The notes: a model not told the origin generated them from the letters alone. 64,000 nt of DNA from Anaeramoeba ignava (GCA_028826165.1 JAPDFW010000127.1:85293-149292); one strand, 5' to 3'; shown: positions 25,301 to 36,536, counted from the first letter of the stretch. Made by a program: numbers and translations.

Positions 25301-27062
25301 AATATCAATTGAAGATACCTTTAAATATTATCACAAAGTCTTGAATTTACTAGCAAAAGATGAATACTCAAAGCATCTTAGATATGAAATTGATGATCTT
25401 CAGACGATAGAAAATCGAAATCAAATTGAAGAGCATTTTAATCAAATAATTGTCAAAGAACATGAAAATATTATTACTCAAATAAAAAACGAAAAATCAA
25501 ATGAAAAAGAGAAAAAAAGCGCGCTGAAGAATTTAGAAAAAGAAGAAGTACTTTGGCCCTATTTATATTACAAAACACAAACTTATGATGAATTTCTTGG
25601 GTTGTTTCATCGAGATCAAGCAAATTCCAGAAATTTTCCAATAATTCATTTTGTGAATGAAAATCGAGAGAATTTAGAAATACTCAGATTATTCCCACAA
25701 TTTATTCGATTCACATCACTTATCATGCAAAGGTTTAATGGAATATTGTCATCTAACGATATTCAAGATATGAAAATATCTCATTTTATTGAAAAAGAAA
25801 AAGAAAAAGGAAATATAAGTAATTCAATTGAGAATTTATATCAAGATTTTGAGAATTTTTGGAACTTAACTTGGAAATATGTGAAACAATTGTTAGTCTG
25901 TCATGAAACACCTGAATATCTTCAAAAAATTGTAATGAATAAAGATCAAAGTATTGGGTTATGTTTAACTGGAGATGAAGATGTGTATCTTTGTGTACCA
26001 AATTTAATAAATCATGTAATTGATTTACATAATAATTTGATAAGACAAGAATCTATTCAAGAAAATATCAAACAACAAATTTTGTCAAATCAAAAGAAAA
26101 AGAAAAACAATAAAAATAACAATAATAATAATAACGAAAATGATAATAATGAAATTATTGAAGATGAAGATGAAGATGAAGATGAAGATAAATTTGATAT
26201 TCTTCATTTCCCAACTCAAAACTATTTTGATTGGTCGAAATTAATAAGTATTGATATCAATGAAATCATAAATTTTATTAATGATCATCAAATTGATCAA
26301 ATTTCTTATGAAATTTTGGAACAATATCTAATTGAAAAATTCAATTTCTCAACTAAGTCAAAAAAGATTGTATCTCAAATTGAATTTTTCTCATTTAAAG
26401 ATAAAATTGATAAAAAAGTTTATGCTTTACAAAATCTGAACTGGAGACAAGAAAAAATACCAATTGAAAAATGGGATCGAATTGTTGGAGAATTAACTGT
26501 TTCAAAATCGATAGAGCAATGCAAAAATTTAACCAAAACAGTAATTTTTTCTTGCTCAAATATTCCACTAGATTCTGTTCATTTAAACAACATTCCAGAT
26601 TTAAATTTAATTGAATTTGCAGCTGAAAAACTTAAATTAAAAAAAAATGATGATTTAATTGCGACTAAAGAAGGCTCAAAAATTTTTACAAAAGAGATTC
26701 AATTGAAACATTTACTTGATTTATATAAAAAATTTGAAGAACATTTTACTGATTTAAGAGAAAAAATTTCAGATAAATTTAAAGAGCAAATCAATCAAAA
26801 TCAAAAAGAAGATTTGGATAAAATTCAAGATCATTTTGATATTGAAACTCTTTTAATAATTTGGAAAAGATCACTTTTAAAATTAAATGAAAAAACTTCA
26901 GCTTCTTATCTTTTTAAAGAATACATGAGTTATATTCCATATGAAAATGATCAAGAAGAGCAATGCATAGATTTACTTCATAAACATTTCCCTAAATCCA
27001 TTTCCTGTTCTCATTCATTATCTGCTTTTGATTATGTTTCCAATTTTAAGAAGATAAAATGA
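13361..27062 (+). CDS. Giant RNF213-like AAA+ protein with RZ zinc finger, about 4567 aa
   Basis: Three ORFs, 13361-13642, 13768-22287 and 22161-27062, become one frame of 13,704 nt if one A is added to A3 at 13560-13562 and one T to T6 at 22172-22177. Two AAA+ modules are clear: Walker A GETGCGKT (19027) with FFDEFNTAP (near 19200), and GKPGSSKS (20062) with VVILDEIALAELSP (20283). GKPGSSKS and the LAVSNWQLDPSQTNRG/RRVD segment are RNF213 hallmarks. An RZ-type zinc finger lies at about 24885-24985 (WICPNKHPFYIDGCGKP, then CQTCGARIGG). A separate cysteine cluster near 23690-23775 (CFC, NNNH, CSCC) may be a degenerate RING; no canonical RING is seen. RNF213 is a dynein-like ubiquitin ligase of lipid droplets and antibacterial defence in animals; this role here is inferred. 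No intron is needed over 13.7 kb, in contrast to its neighbours. Confidence 0.85.
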
Positions 27063-27167
27063 TCTTATTTTTTCTTTTTCAAATTTTTTCAATTAAAAAA
27101 AAAACGGAACAAAAAAAATAAATTTCATTTTTTTCTTTTTTCATTTTTCATTTTTTTCTTTATTAAA

Positions 27168-28341
27168 ATGTGGGTAAGTTTTAAAAGTAAAAATGATTTA
27201 AATTTCAATAATAATAATTTTAATTAAAAATTTAAAAATAAAAATTAAGAATTTAAATGAACAAAAAAAATTAAATCAAAGAGCAAAAAATTTAAAAGAA
27301 ATTAGTCAAAAATTAATTCAAAAAATTGAAGAAGAAAATATCAATTTAGGAAATTATGAAGAAAAAGAAAAAGAAAAAGAAAATACAGAAAACTTTGAAT
27401 TAGCAATAAAATTAAGAGAATTATGTGGAAAATATAATGAAATTTTCTTTGAAAATGAAAAAGAAATTCAACTTCATTTTAAAAAAGAAAAAGAAAAAGA
27501 AAAAATAATAAATCAAAATTTAGAAATTTCAAGTCAAAAACTTGAAGAAATTAACAATTTAATTCTATTAGAAAAAAAGAATCAAATTCAAACTCAAATT
27601 GCAATTATGGAAAAAATTGTTGAAAAAAAAGAAAATGAAGAACATGAATATTTAAATGAAGTAATTGATTTATTTCAAAATACAAAATTATCTTTAATTC
27701 AAGAAGAATTAGAAATTGAACAAAACAAACAAAATAATAAAGAATCACTTGCTAATTTATCAAAAGAAATCCAAAAAGAATTACAAAATGGATCTTTTTA
27801 TGATGAAAATTATGAAGAAGTTTTAACATTAAATTCCATTTTGAAAAGAAAACTTAAAAAAGAAACCCAGAAAAAAGAAAATCGAAAAAAGAAAATTGAA
27901 AAAAACGATCTCAAAAGTAAAATTGCACAATTAAAAGAAGATAATGGAACTTTATTAAGCAATCTTTTTGAATTTTTGGATCAATTTTATCCCAAACAAA
28001 CAAAAAAAGAAATTGAAAAAAAGGAAAAAAAGAAAAAACTTACAAAAAGAACCAAAAAATCCAAAAAATCCAAAAAAAAAGAAAGTGATTCTAATTCTAA
28101 TTCTGATTCTAATTCTGATTCTGATTCTGATATTGTTATTGATATTGATGGAATTGACCAAGATTTTTTTAGTTTAAAACAAATTATTCAACAATTACTA
28201 AATCAAGCAAAATCTCCAAATAAATTTATTAAAATTAATAATCAATTTTGGAAACCTTATATTGAATTACTTGAACGTTCAAATATAATTGTTTTTCATC
28301 CAGAAGATAAAAAACAAATTAAACTTTCTTTTGATTTTTAA
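27168..28341 (+). CDS. CENP-K-like inner kinetochore protein, 365 aa
   Basis: The first exon is only six bases (ATG TGG, 27168..27173); a 76-bp intron (GTAAGT to ATTAAG) leads to 27250..28341 in phase. Most of the product is coiled coil, rich in E, K, N and Q, followed by a lysine block and a serine/aspartate repeat (about 28085-28145). The last 60 residues resemble the CENP-K C-terminus: NLFEFLDQFYP earlier, then KFIKINNQFWKPYIELLERS and IVFHPEDKKQIKL, matching the family pattern of FWPPY(I/V)ELLLR followed by HPEDP-R-RL. CENP-K works in the CENP-H/I/K/M arm of the constitutive centromere network. Human CENP-K is shorter (about 270 aa); the excess is low-complexity sequence. Any other coiled-coil protein remains possible. 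Confidence 0.68.
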
Positions 28342-28523
28342 AAGAAAAACAAAAACAAAAAAAAAAGAAGAAGAAGAAGAAGAAGTTTTTTTGCTTTTAT
28401 TTTAAAGAGAAAGAATAAAACTAAAAGGAATTTTAAGAGAAAAAAATTTTTCTTTAAAATTTTTAATCCATTTCTAAATTAGAATCAAAAAAATTAAAAT
28501 TAAAATTAAAATTTAAATTTATT
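28342..28523. other. Convergent 3' spacer
   Basis: Short A/T-rich gap between the stop codons of the CENP-K-like gene and the RING-H2 gene, with a GAA repeat near 28368-28386. A second GAA repeat near 28615-28632 lies inside the last RING-H2 intron. Confidence 0.4.
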
Positions 28524-30790
28524 CTAAAACAAATTACTTATTATTGTTTTGCACAAAGGACATTTTTTATTTTTTTTTAACCAACTTTCAATACATCTAA
28601 TAAAAAAAAAAAAAGAAGAAGAAGAAGAAGAAAAAAATTTTTTTATTTTTTGGATCATTTTGTTAAATTAATTTTACGCTGAATGAAAATTATGTCCACA
28701 AGGAAGGATTGTAATACTATGATTTTCTTCATATTCTCCTAAACAAATTACGCATCTAAAATTTTATTTTTATTTTTAAATAAAAATATTAAATAATTTT
28801 TGAATTAAATTTAAAAGAAGATTATTACTTTGAGAATTTTTGATCATCAAGATCATGTGAAAAAAATATTTTGGGAATTTTGTCAATTTCATCTTGAGTT
28901 AGTCCACATTCAACAACACCAATTCTTTCCGAAATTGAGAAAAAATCAAAATGATCTGAGATATCGAGATTGAGTCGATCGTTTAAAGACGGAACTTGTT
29001 CAATTAGTGAAGATTTCAATGAATTATTTCTATTTTGTTGATGTTCTCTTAAAATTGGAGATTCATGAATAAAAATATTTCTTGAATTAGAAAAGAATGG
29101 ATTAGAGTTTTGTCTTTTTTCTGTTGGAAGTGATCTTTTTGATGAAAGGTCATTGTATTTCTTTTCCAATTCTTTTTTCTGTTTTTGATATTTTTCTATT
29201 TTCTTGTTTTTTGTTTTTTTTGTTTTTTCTGTTTGTTTATTTTGAATTTTTATTTGATTTAATTTTTCCACTTTTTTAGTTTGTTTTTGTATTTTTTTAG
29301 CATATTTCTCATCTTCTTGAAGTATTTCTTTTTGATATTGTTGCCAATTTTTTTCTTCTTCATCAAATTTTTGTTGTAATTTCATTGCTAGAAGGTAATC
29401 AGAAGAATTTTCATTTTCATTTTCATTTTGATTTAAATTCTTTTGGAAATTTTGATTTTGATTTTGATTTTGATTTTGATTTTGATTTTGATTTTGATTT
29501 TGATTTTGATTTTGATTTTGATTTTGAATTTGAATTTGAATTTGAATTTATATTTTGATTTGAATTTGAATTTGAATTTGAATTTGAATTTAAATTTGAA
29601 TTTGAATTTAAATTTGAATTTGAATTTGAATTTGAATTTGAATTTTGATTTGAATTTATATTTGAAATTGAATTTGAATTTTGATTTGAAATTGAAATTG
29701 AATTTTGATTTGAATTTATATTTTGTTTTAAATTGAAATTTTGTTGGAAATTTTGTTGAAATCTTTTCTTTGAATTTTGTTGAAAATTTTGATTTGAATT
29801 TATATTTTGATTTAAATTTGAATTTGAATTTTGTTGAAAATTTAAATTTAAATTTGAATTTTGATTTAAATTTGAATTTTGATTTGAATTTGAATTTTGA
29901 TTTAAATTTGAATTTAAATTTTGTTGGAAATTTTGTTTTAAATTTGAATTTGAATTTTGATTTGAATTTGAATTTGAATTTATATTTTGATTTGAATTTG
30001 AATTTGAATTTGAATTTGAATTTGAATTTGATTTTGAATTTGAATTTAAATTTGAATTTTGTTTTAAACTGAAATTCTGATTTAAATTTAAATTTGAATT
30101 TGATTTTGATTTTGAATTTGAATTTGAATTTGAATTTAAATTTGAATTTGAATTTGAATTTAAATTTGAATTTGAATTTTGTTGGAAATTTTGATTTGAA
30201 TTTTGTTGAAAATTTGAATTTGAATTTGAATTTGAATTTGAATTTGAATTTGAATTTGAATTTGAATTTAAATTTAAATTTGAATTTATATTTTGTTGGA
30301 AATTTTGATTTATATTTTGATTTGAATTTATATTTTGATTTAAATTTGAATTTGAATTTGAATTTAAATTTGAATTTGAATTTTGTTGGAAATTTTGATT
30401 TATATTTTGATTTGAATTTGAATTTAGTTTTAAATTTGAATTTTGATTTGAATTTATATTTTGATTTGAATTTGAATTTAAATTTTGTTGAAAATTTTGA
30501 TTTGAATTTGAATTTGAATTTTGTTTTAAATTTGAATTTATATTTTGTTGGAAATTTTGTTGGAAATTTTGATTTGAATTTTGATTTTGATTTGAATTTG
30601 AATTTAAATTTGAATTTGAATTTTGTTTTAAATTTGAATTTATATTTTGATTTGAATTTAAATTTTGTTGAAAATTTTGATTTGAATTTATATTTTGTTG
30701 AAATCTTTTCTTTGAATTTTTATAAAAAACTGATTCATTTAATATCTCTGAAAAATCAATAGGAACCCATTCGGAATCATTTGATTTCAT
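28524..30790 (-). CDS. RING-H2 E3 ubiquitin ligase with a long N/S/Q low-complexity region, about 703 aa
   Basis: Exons 30790..28829, 28755..28678 and 28596..28524 give 704 codons if one base is removed from T4 at 29522-29525; the splice phase then agrees, supporting the repair. The start MKSNDSEWVPIDF is followed by about 420 residues of N, S, Q, L and FQQN repeats, a charged coiled coil, then GLTQDEIDKIPKIFF, the segment that usually precedes a RING-H2. The RING is complete: CVIC, LPCGHNFHSAC, WLKKNKKCPLC (C3H2C3), split over the three exons. The role would be ubiquitin transfer with an E2. An upstream in-frame ATG at 30910 would add a hydrophobic stretch (a possible membrane anchor), but that DNA is the T-rich leader typical of this window, so I prefer 30790. 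Confidence 0.82.
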
Positions 30791-30960
30791 TTGAAAAAAA
30801 ACAAAAATATTTATAAATATAATTAGGATAATAATAAAAATAAAAAATGAAAGAAAAAAAAAATGAAAAAAATTTTTTAATTTTGAAAATTTTTTTTTCA
30901 TTTTTTTCAAATTTTATTTTATTTTTTTTCGATTTAATCATTTTCAAAAACAAAAAGAAA
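30791..30960. promoter_or_regulatory. Compact 170-bp divergent promoter region
   Basis: Two start codons face away from each other only 170 bp apart. Both sides contain TTTTTTCATTTTTT-like words (minus strand near 30847-30875; plus strand near 30893-30911), the same motif found upstream of many starts in this window. Confidence 0.4.
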
Positions 30961-32098
30961 ATGCATTTAAATGATGTAATTAATCAAGTTGCACCATCAG
31001 CAATAAGATTAAAATGTGTTTCACTTGGATTTCTATCAGTTTTTTATCTTTTAATTGCAATTTTCACATTTTATGTTTTATATTTGAATTTAAGAAGTTT
31101 CTTTCAATTTTCAAGACTAAAAATCAAATATCGAACAGCTCTTCTTATCCTAATTTTCATATTCATGTTTTTGCGTTTTGTTCTTTTATTCTTTCCAATT
31201 CAATGGAAATATCTTTTTGATCTATTATTTATTTGTTATGTTATTCCTTTATTTTTACAATTTTCAACGTAAATGATTTTTTTTTTTTTTTTAGTTTTGA
31301 GTTTTTTAATCGACATAATAAAGAGGAATGAAAATTCCATCTTTTGAACCGTCGAGAAGACTAATATAGAAAACAAGATGTTCAAGTTTTTTTGTCTTTT
31401 TGTGGGTTTTATTGCTCTTACTAACTGCAATTTTTTTTTACTATTTAAATAGGTTTTTTATGTTAGTGATTTTTTTACTTGTGATGATATTTGCAGCAAA
31501 AGAAAAGAAAAAGGCGCAGCTTATAGCCCTTATCATATATATATGCGTAGATGTTGTGATATTTGTTTTACTGATTTTGGGTGTTGTTTATCAAATGTCA
31601 CTTTCAATCGAAGAATTTGATAATCGTACTTCAACATATGTTGCAATTTCTTATATTATTCTAATTATTGTTTTCATTTCTTTTCGGATCAAAATATCGC
31701 GGCAATTCTTCATCAAGTCTTTCCCAGAAGGAATCAAAAGATCCATCATTAAATTCATGACTTTAATCACGATATATTCAGTTATTTATTTTATTCGATC
31801 CATTTTTGGATTAGTTAGTGTTTTAGCAAATAAAAGCAGTTTCTATGAATTTCTCCATCTCGGAGACTCTTCGAATAAAGAGGCCTATTATGGTTTGTAC
31901 GGCATCTTCATGTTCATGTTCGAAATATTGCCCGCTATTGTTCTTGTTTTTAGTTTTTATGGAAGTCTTCATTCAGAAAAAAAAGCATTTGATCAAAATC
32001 AAAATTCTGTTGATAAAATCGATCAATATAACAATATATCTTCGCCTGAATCTAATGAAGACAATTCAGAATCAAACGAGAACACTTATTTGAATTGA
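30961..32098 (+). CDS. Seven-helix membrane protein, TOM1/GPR137-like
   Basis: Exons 30961..31268 and 31378..32098 join in phase to 342 aa. The donor is GTAAAT; the acceptor AACAAG at 31377 is the only one I found giving an open reading frame, since the stronger TTTTAG at 31294 leads to a stop. About seven hydrophobic segments are seen: three before the intron (around LGFLSVFYLLIAIFTFYV, ALLILIFIFMFL, LLFICYVIPLFL) and four after it. Segment spacing and PLFLQFST before a helix recall the THH1/TOM1/TOM3 and GPR137 group, but identity is weak. The C-terminal 40 residues are acidic and asparagine/serine-rich and probably cytosolic. No substrate can be named. Confidence 0.6.
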
Positions 32099-32247
32099 TT
32101 TCTACAGATGAAAAAGATTTTTGTGTTATTTCTGCTTGTGAAATTTTTTAATAAAAACAAAATTTTTCAATTAAAAAAAATAAATTAAAAAAATTAAATT
32201 TTTCAAAAAATTTTTTTCATTTTTTTCATTTTAAATTTATTTTAATC

Positions 32248-32950
32248 ATGTCAATTACAAAGAATCCGCGATGTTTTTTTGATATAACGATCGGAGGCGA
32301 TCCAGTAGGAAGAATAGTATTTGAATTATTTGCAAATATAGTTCCAACAACAGCAGAGAATTTTCGTGCTTTATGCACAGGTGAAAAAGGAATGGGAAAA
32401 TCAAAAGCTCCTCTTCATTATAAAGGTTCTAAGTTTCATCGAATTATCCCCGATTTTATGATCCAAGGTGGTGATTTTACTCGCCATAATGGAACTGGTG
32501 GTGAAAGTATTTATGGTTATCGTTTTGATGATGAAAATTTTAAAATTCAACATTCTGGTCCTGGTTTATTGAGTATGGCTAATGCTGGTAAAAATACTAA
32601 TGGTTCTCAATTCTTTATTACTACCGTAAAAACTCCTTGGCTTGATGGGAAGCATGTTGTTTTTGGTCAAGTTATAGAAGGATATGATGTAATTCAAATA
32701 AAAATAAAATTTAATTCAAATGAAATAAAATAAAAATTCAAAATTCGAATTTAATTTAATTCAATTTAATTCAAATAAAAATTCAATTTAATTCAAATAA
32801 AATAAAAATTCAAAATTTAATTCAATTCAATTTAATTCAAATAAAATAAAAATTTAATTTAATTCAATTTAAAATTTAAAAATTAAAAAGGTTGTTACTG
32901 AAATTGAAAAACAAGGAACTCAATCAGGAAAACCAAAAGAAATTGTTTAA
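32248..32950 (+). CDS. Cyclophilin-type peptidyl-prolyl cis-trans isomerase, 166 aa
   Basis: Exons 32248..32688 and 32891..32950 join in phase to a single-domain cyclophilin of normal length. Active-site residues of human cyclophilin A are present: [15 protein letters not shown] (Arg, Phe, Met, Gln), [23 protein letters not shown] and [12 protein letters not shown] with the tryptophan that binds cyclosporin. Intact FDI(T), [11 protein letters not shown] and TNGSQFF segments mark a cytosolic cyclophilin A/CYP19 type; there is no signal peptide. It catalyses proline isomerisation in protein folding. The end, KPKEIV, is a few residues shorter than the usual end in CGQL. The intron is an AATTCAATTTAA-type repeat. 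Confidence 0.95.
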
Positions 32951-33348
32951 AATTTGAAAATTAAAAAGGTTAAAGATGAAAAATAAAAAAAAAAGGAATC
33001 AAAGGAAAACTTAAAAGAAGATTGTTTAGTTGAAGAAATTGGAGAAATTAAACTTTTAAAATTTACTTTCAATTTACTTTCAATTTACTTTCAAAATTTA
33101 CTTTTAAAATTTACTTTCGAATTTACTTTCAAATTTACTTTTAAATTTATTTCAAATTTACTTTTAAAATTTAATTAAAATTTACTTAAAATTTACTTAA
33201 AATTTACTTTTAAAATTTAATTAAAATTTAATTAAAATTCTTTTTAAAATTTAATTAAAATTCTTTTTAAAATTTCAAACTTTTATTGAAAAATTCTTTC
33301 TTCAATTCCATTCAAAAATGAAAAATTTCAAATGAAAAAAAAAAAAAA
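32951..33348. repeat. Convergent spacer with AATTTACTTTC repeats
   Basis: Between about 33055 and 33280 there are many imperfect copies of AATTTACTTTC/AATTTACTTTTA and AATTAAAATTC. It separates the stop codons of cyclophilin and the coiled-coil gene. No gene is seen. Confidence 0.55.
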
Positions 33349-35763
33349 TCACTTCTCAAAATCAAATTGAGTTTGATCTTGAAAATCTTCATCCATATCA
33401 AAAATTTCTTTTGCATTTTCTTTTTTCAATTGATTTGATTTGTTATTCAAACGAATTTGAGAAGGAAAAGAAAAACCATAAGGAGTAGAAGAAGAACGTC
33501 TTCTTGTTCTTCTTTCAGACAAATTATCTTGAGGTTGAACATTTTGATCACAAACTGGAACAATTTTTTTTAAAAAAAAAGAATTGGAAGATCTTTTTTT
33601 TTGAAGAATTGGATTATTTGCTAAAATTGTAGGATTTTGAGGTTTTTTTGGAACAAAATTTTTCTGAAACAATAAATTTGTTGATGTTTTTCTTTGTAAT
33701 TGATTTGGTAAACTTGATGATAATGAAAGTGATATTGTTGCTAATGGTTTTGGATTTTTTTGAGCTGGTAAAGATTTTCTAACTGGTTTTTTGAACCGTT
33801 TCATTTTTGCTAATTCTCGAAATTTTGTGTGAAATCGATGTTTTTTTTGAGAGAGAAAAAATATCTTCAATTTTAATATTTCAACTTGTTTTTTTAAATC
33901 AATATTTGCCATTTTTAATCTTTTTGCTTCCGTTGAAATTTTTTCGTTTTCTTCAGATTCAATTTTTTCTTGATTTTTGTTTAATATTTGCAATTTTTTT
34001 TGTTTTTCTTCTGATATTTTCTTTTCAAGTTCTATTTTTTGAATTGAAAGTTCTCGTAATTGTTTTTGTAATTTATTCACAACATATTCTTGTTCTGCTT
34101 CAAGTTCAATTTTTTCCATTAAAATTTTGTCTTTTTCAAATTTGTTAGTTTTTGTAAATTGTTTTTAAATATTCTTCTTCTGTTTGATTTTTCTTTTGAA
34201 TATGAAATTTTTCAAATGAAGGTCATGAACTTTTTCAAAAGTTTATTTTGATATATTTTCTTCTTGTTCTGAAATTTTCATCTTTTTAATTGAAAAATTT
34301 ATATTAAATTTATTATTTTTTAATATTTTTATTATTAATTTTTTATTTATTTTTATTATTTTATTATTAAGGAAATTAAAACCCATATTATTATTTTTTT
34401 AATTATTTTTTGTTCTTAATTTCAGACAAATTATCTTGAGGTTGAATTTATTATTAAATTTTATTATTAATTTTATTGGAAGATCTTTTTATTATTAATT
34501 TTATTATTATTTTTATTATTATTAATTTTGAACAAAATTTTTCTGAAACAATAAATTCGTTGATGTTTTTCTTTGTAATTGATTTGGTAAACTTGATGAT
34601 AATGAAAGTGATATTGTTGCTAATGGTTTTGGATTTTTTTGAGCTGGTAAAGATTTTCTAACTGGTTTTTTGAACCGTTTCATTTTTGCTAATTCTCGAA
34701 ATTTTGTGTGAAATCGATGTTTTTTTTGAGAGAGAAAAAATATCTTCAATTTTAATATTTCAACTTGTTTTTTTAAATCAATATTTGCCATTTTTAATCT
34801 TTTTGCTTCCGTTGAAATTTTTTCGTTTTCTTCAGATTCAATTTTTTCTTGATTTTTGTTTAATATTTGCAATTTTTTTTGTTTTTCTTCTGATATTTTT
34901 CTTTTCAAGTTCTATTTTTGATTTTGATTATTAATTTTATTATTAATTTATTTTTGTAATTTATTATTAATTTTATATTCTTTTCTTATTTCAAGTTTTT
35001 CCATTTTAATTTTGTCTTTTATTAAATTTATTATTAATTTTGAAATTGTTTTTAAATATTCTTCTTGTTTTATTATTTTTCTTTTGAATATTTGATTTTC
35101 TTCTTGAAGGTCATGAACTTTTTCATTATTGTTTTTTTTATTATTTTATTATTTAATTTTATTCTGATATTTTATTTTTTAATTGAAAAATTATTATTAA
35201 TTTTATTATTTTTATTATTATTATTATTAATTTTATTATTATTTTTATTATTATTTTTATTATTAATTTTATTATTAATTTTTATTATTAATTTTTATTA
35301 TTAATTTTATTATTAATTTTTATTATTAATTTTATTATTAATTTTTATTATTAATTTTATTATTAATTTTATTATTATTTTTATTAATTTTTATTATTAA
35401 TTTTATTATTAATTTTATTATTATTAAATTTATTATTAATTTTATTATTAAATTTATTATTAATTTTATTATTAATTTTATTATTAATTTTATTAATTTT
35501 ATTATTAATTTTATTATTAATTTTATTATTAATTTTATTATTAATTTTATTATTAATTTTATTATTAATTTTATTATTATTTTTTTTATTAATTTTAATT
35601 GAAAAATTTTTTTTTTTGCATTTTTGTTATTTTATATCATTTTAAAATAATTTACCAAATTAAAAGAGTGTTTTTGAAGGTTTGAAATTTTTTCACGTAA
35701 AACTTTGTTTAGTTTATTTTCTTCTTCAATTGCTTTTTGTAATTGTGCAATTTCTTTTTCCAT
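33349..35763 (-). CDS. Coiled-coil protein, tentatively shugoshin-like; gene model incomplete
   Basis: The first exon (35763..35656) encodes a 36-residue coiled coil, MEKEIAQLQKAIEEEN and on, ending at GTAAAT. The main exon is an ORF ending at 33349 whose reliable part runs from about 34119: a second coiled coil (EKIELEAEQEYVVNKLQ onward), a basic middle, then ERRTRRRSSSTPYGFSFPSQ and an acidic end. A short N-terminal coiled coil plus a C-terminal RR-S/T-R...Y...PS motif is the layout of shugoshin, protector of centromeric cohesion; this is a weak guess. Between the two exons lies a partial second copy of the same gene mixed with TTATTA repeats (34415-35133), so the true join is unclear. Sequence at about 34250-34120 resembles the missing exon (KVHDL, EEYLKTI) but is frame-broken. 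Confidence 0.5.
34415..35133 (-). pseudogene. Mosaic partial copy of the coiled-coil gene, interleaved with TTATTA repeats
   Basis: About 385 bp at 34530-34915 nearly match 33655-34040 (same frame, ISEEKQKKLQILNKNQ to FQKNFV). Shorter blocks also align in order: 34421-34446 with 33512-33540, 34479-34491 with the GGAAGATCTTT block near 33585-33597, and 35088-35130 with 34190-34240. Between blocks, the sequence present in the other copy is replaced by ATTATTAATTTT repeats. It cannot encode the full protein. It lies between exon 1 and the main exon of that gene. Confidence 0.6.
35134..35640. repeat. TTATTAATTTT repeat
   Basis: Nearly 500 bp of ATTATT and ATTATTAATTTT units. It lies within the presumed first intron of the coiled-coil gene and is the same repeat that interrupts the mosaic copy. 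Confidence 0.8.
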
Positions 35764-35910
35764 TGAATAACTCACAAAAAAAATAAAAGAAAATGAAAGA
35801 AAAAAATTGAGAAAAAAAAATAAAAAAATGAAAAAAAAATGAAAAAAATTTTTTATTCAAAATTGTTAAAAGAAAAAAAAGAAAAATTGTTTTCCTTTTT
35901 TTTCATCTTT

Positions 35911-36474
35911 TTAATCAAATAATGATTTTTGATCCCACATTTTTTCTAAAACAGAAACAACTGAAGATAAAGAAACTCTTTTTGAAAATGGATTTTCTTT
36001 TTTAATTTCTTTTCTTAATAAACTTAAATTTTCTTCTTCATTTTTTTCTTTTTCATTTAAATTTTCTTTATTTTGATGATAAGTCCACTCATTTCTAACC
36101 TTTTTAAAATGCTCTAAACCTTTAAATATAAATACAAATGTTAATTTTGCATATTAAGCATTAAATTTAATTTTTCAGAAATAAAAACCTTTATTTTCAA
36201 AACTTAAATCTTCTTGATCTGCAAAATTTTCAAAATTTTCAAAATTTGTTTTTGTTTTTGCTTTTGTTTTCGTTTTTGCTTTTGTTTTTGTTTTGAAATT
36301 TTTCGCTTTTTCTTTTTTTTCAGTTTGTTTTTTATTTTCTTGTTCAAAATGTGAAAAAGAATTATTTTCATAATTTGTTGGTTTTAATTGAGATAAAATA
36401 TTGCAAATAACTACCCAAAACCATTTCAATAATCCAGTTATTAAATTAATTATTTTTCTTTTTACAATTTTCAT
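35911..36474 (-). CDS. DUF4050/Gag1-clamp-like protein, 164 aa
   Basis: Exons 36474..36189 and 36119..35911 join in phase. The N-terminus holds a hydrophobic/amphipathic helix (LITGLLKWFWVVICNILS), followed by a lysine/threonine repeat (KTKAKTKTKAKTKT) from an 18-bp DNA repeat. The C-terminal 70 residues match the DUF4050 layout: NKGLEHFKKVRNEW, a variable loop, then PFSKRVSLSSVVSVLEKMWD and a final SLFD, like the family's W--xR--W, P(I)PL--MV--LV-IWE--GLYD. Yeast Gag1-type proteins and plant DUF4050 proteins share this fold; biochemical function is not established. The N-terminal helix suggests membrane attachment. Confidence 0.6.
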
Positions 36475-36536
36475 TTTATTCCAAAAAAATAAAAAAATAA
36501 AAAAATGAAAAAATGAAAAAATGAAAAAAATTGTTT

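Noticed and set aside
22161-27062. A second independent gene after the RNF213-like ORF
   Set aside because: It overlaps the previous ORF and continues the same family after one T is added; the RZ finger belongs to the same protein.
29443-30762. Plus-strand ORFs of N, L and F opposite the RING-H2 gene
   Set aside because: They are antisense reading of the AAATTC repeat; the minus strand leads directly into the RING-H2 exons.
31236-31430. Minus-strand ORF opposite the seven-helix gene
   Set aside because: It overlaps the intron and second exon of the membrane protein and has no motif.
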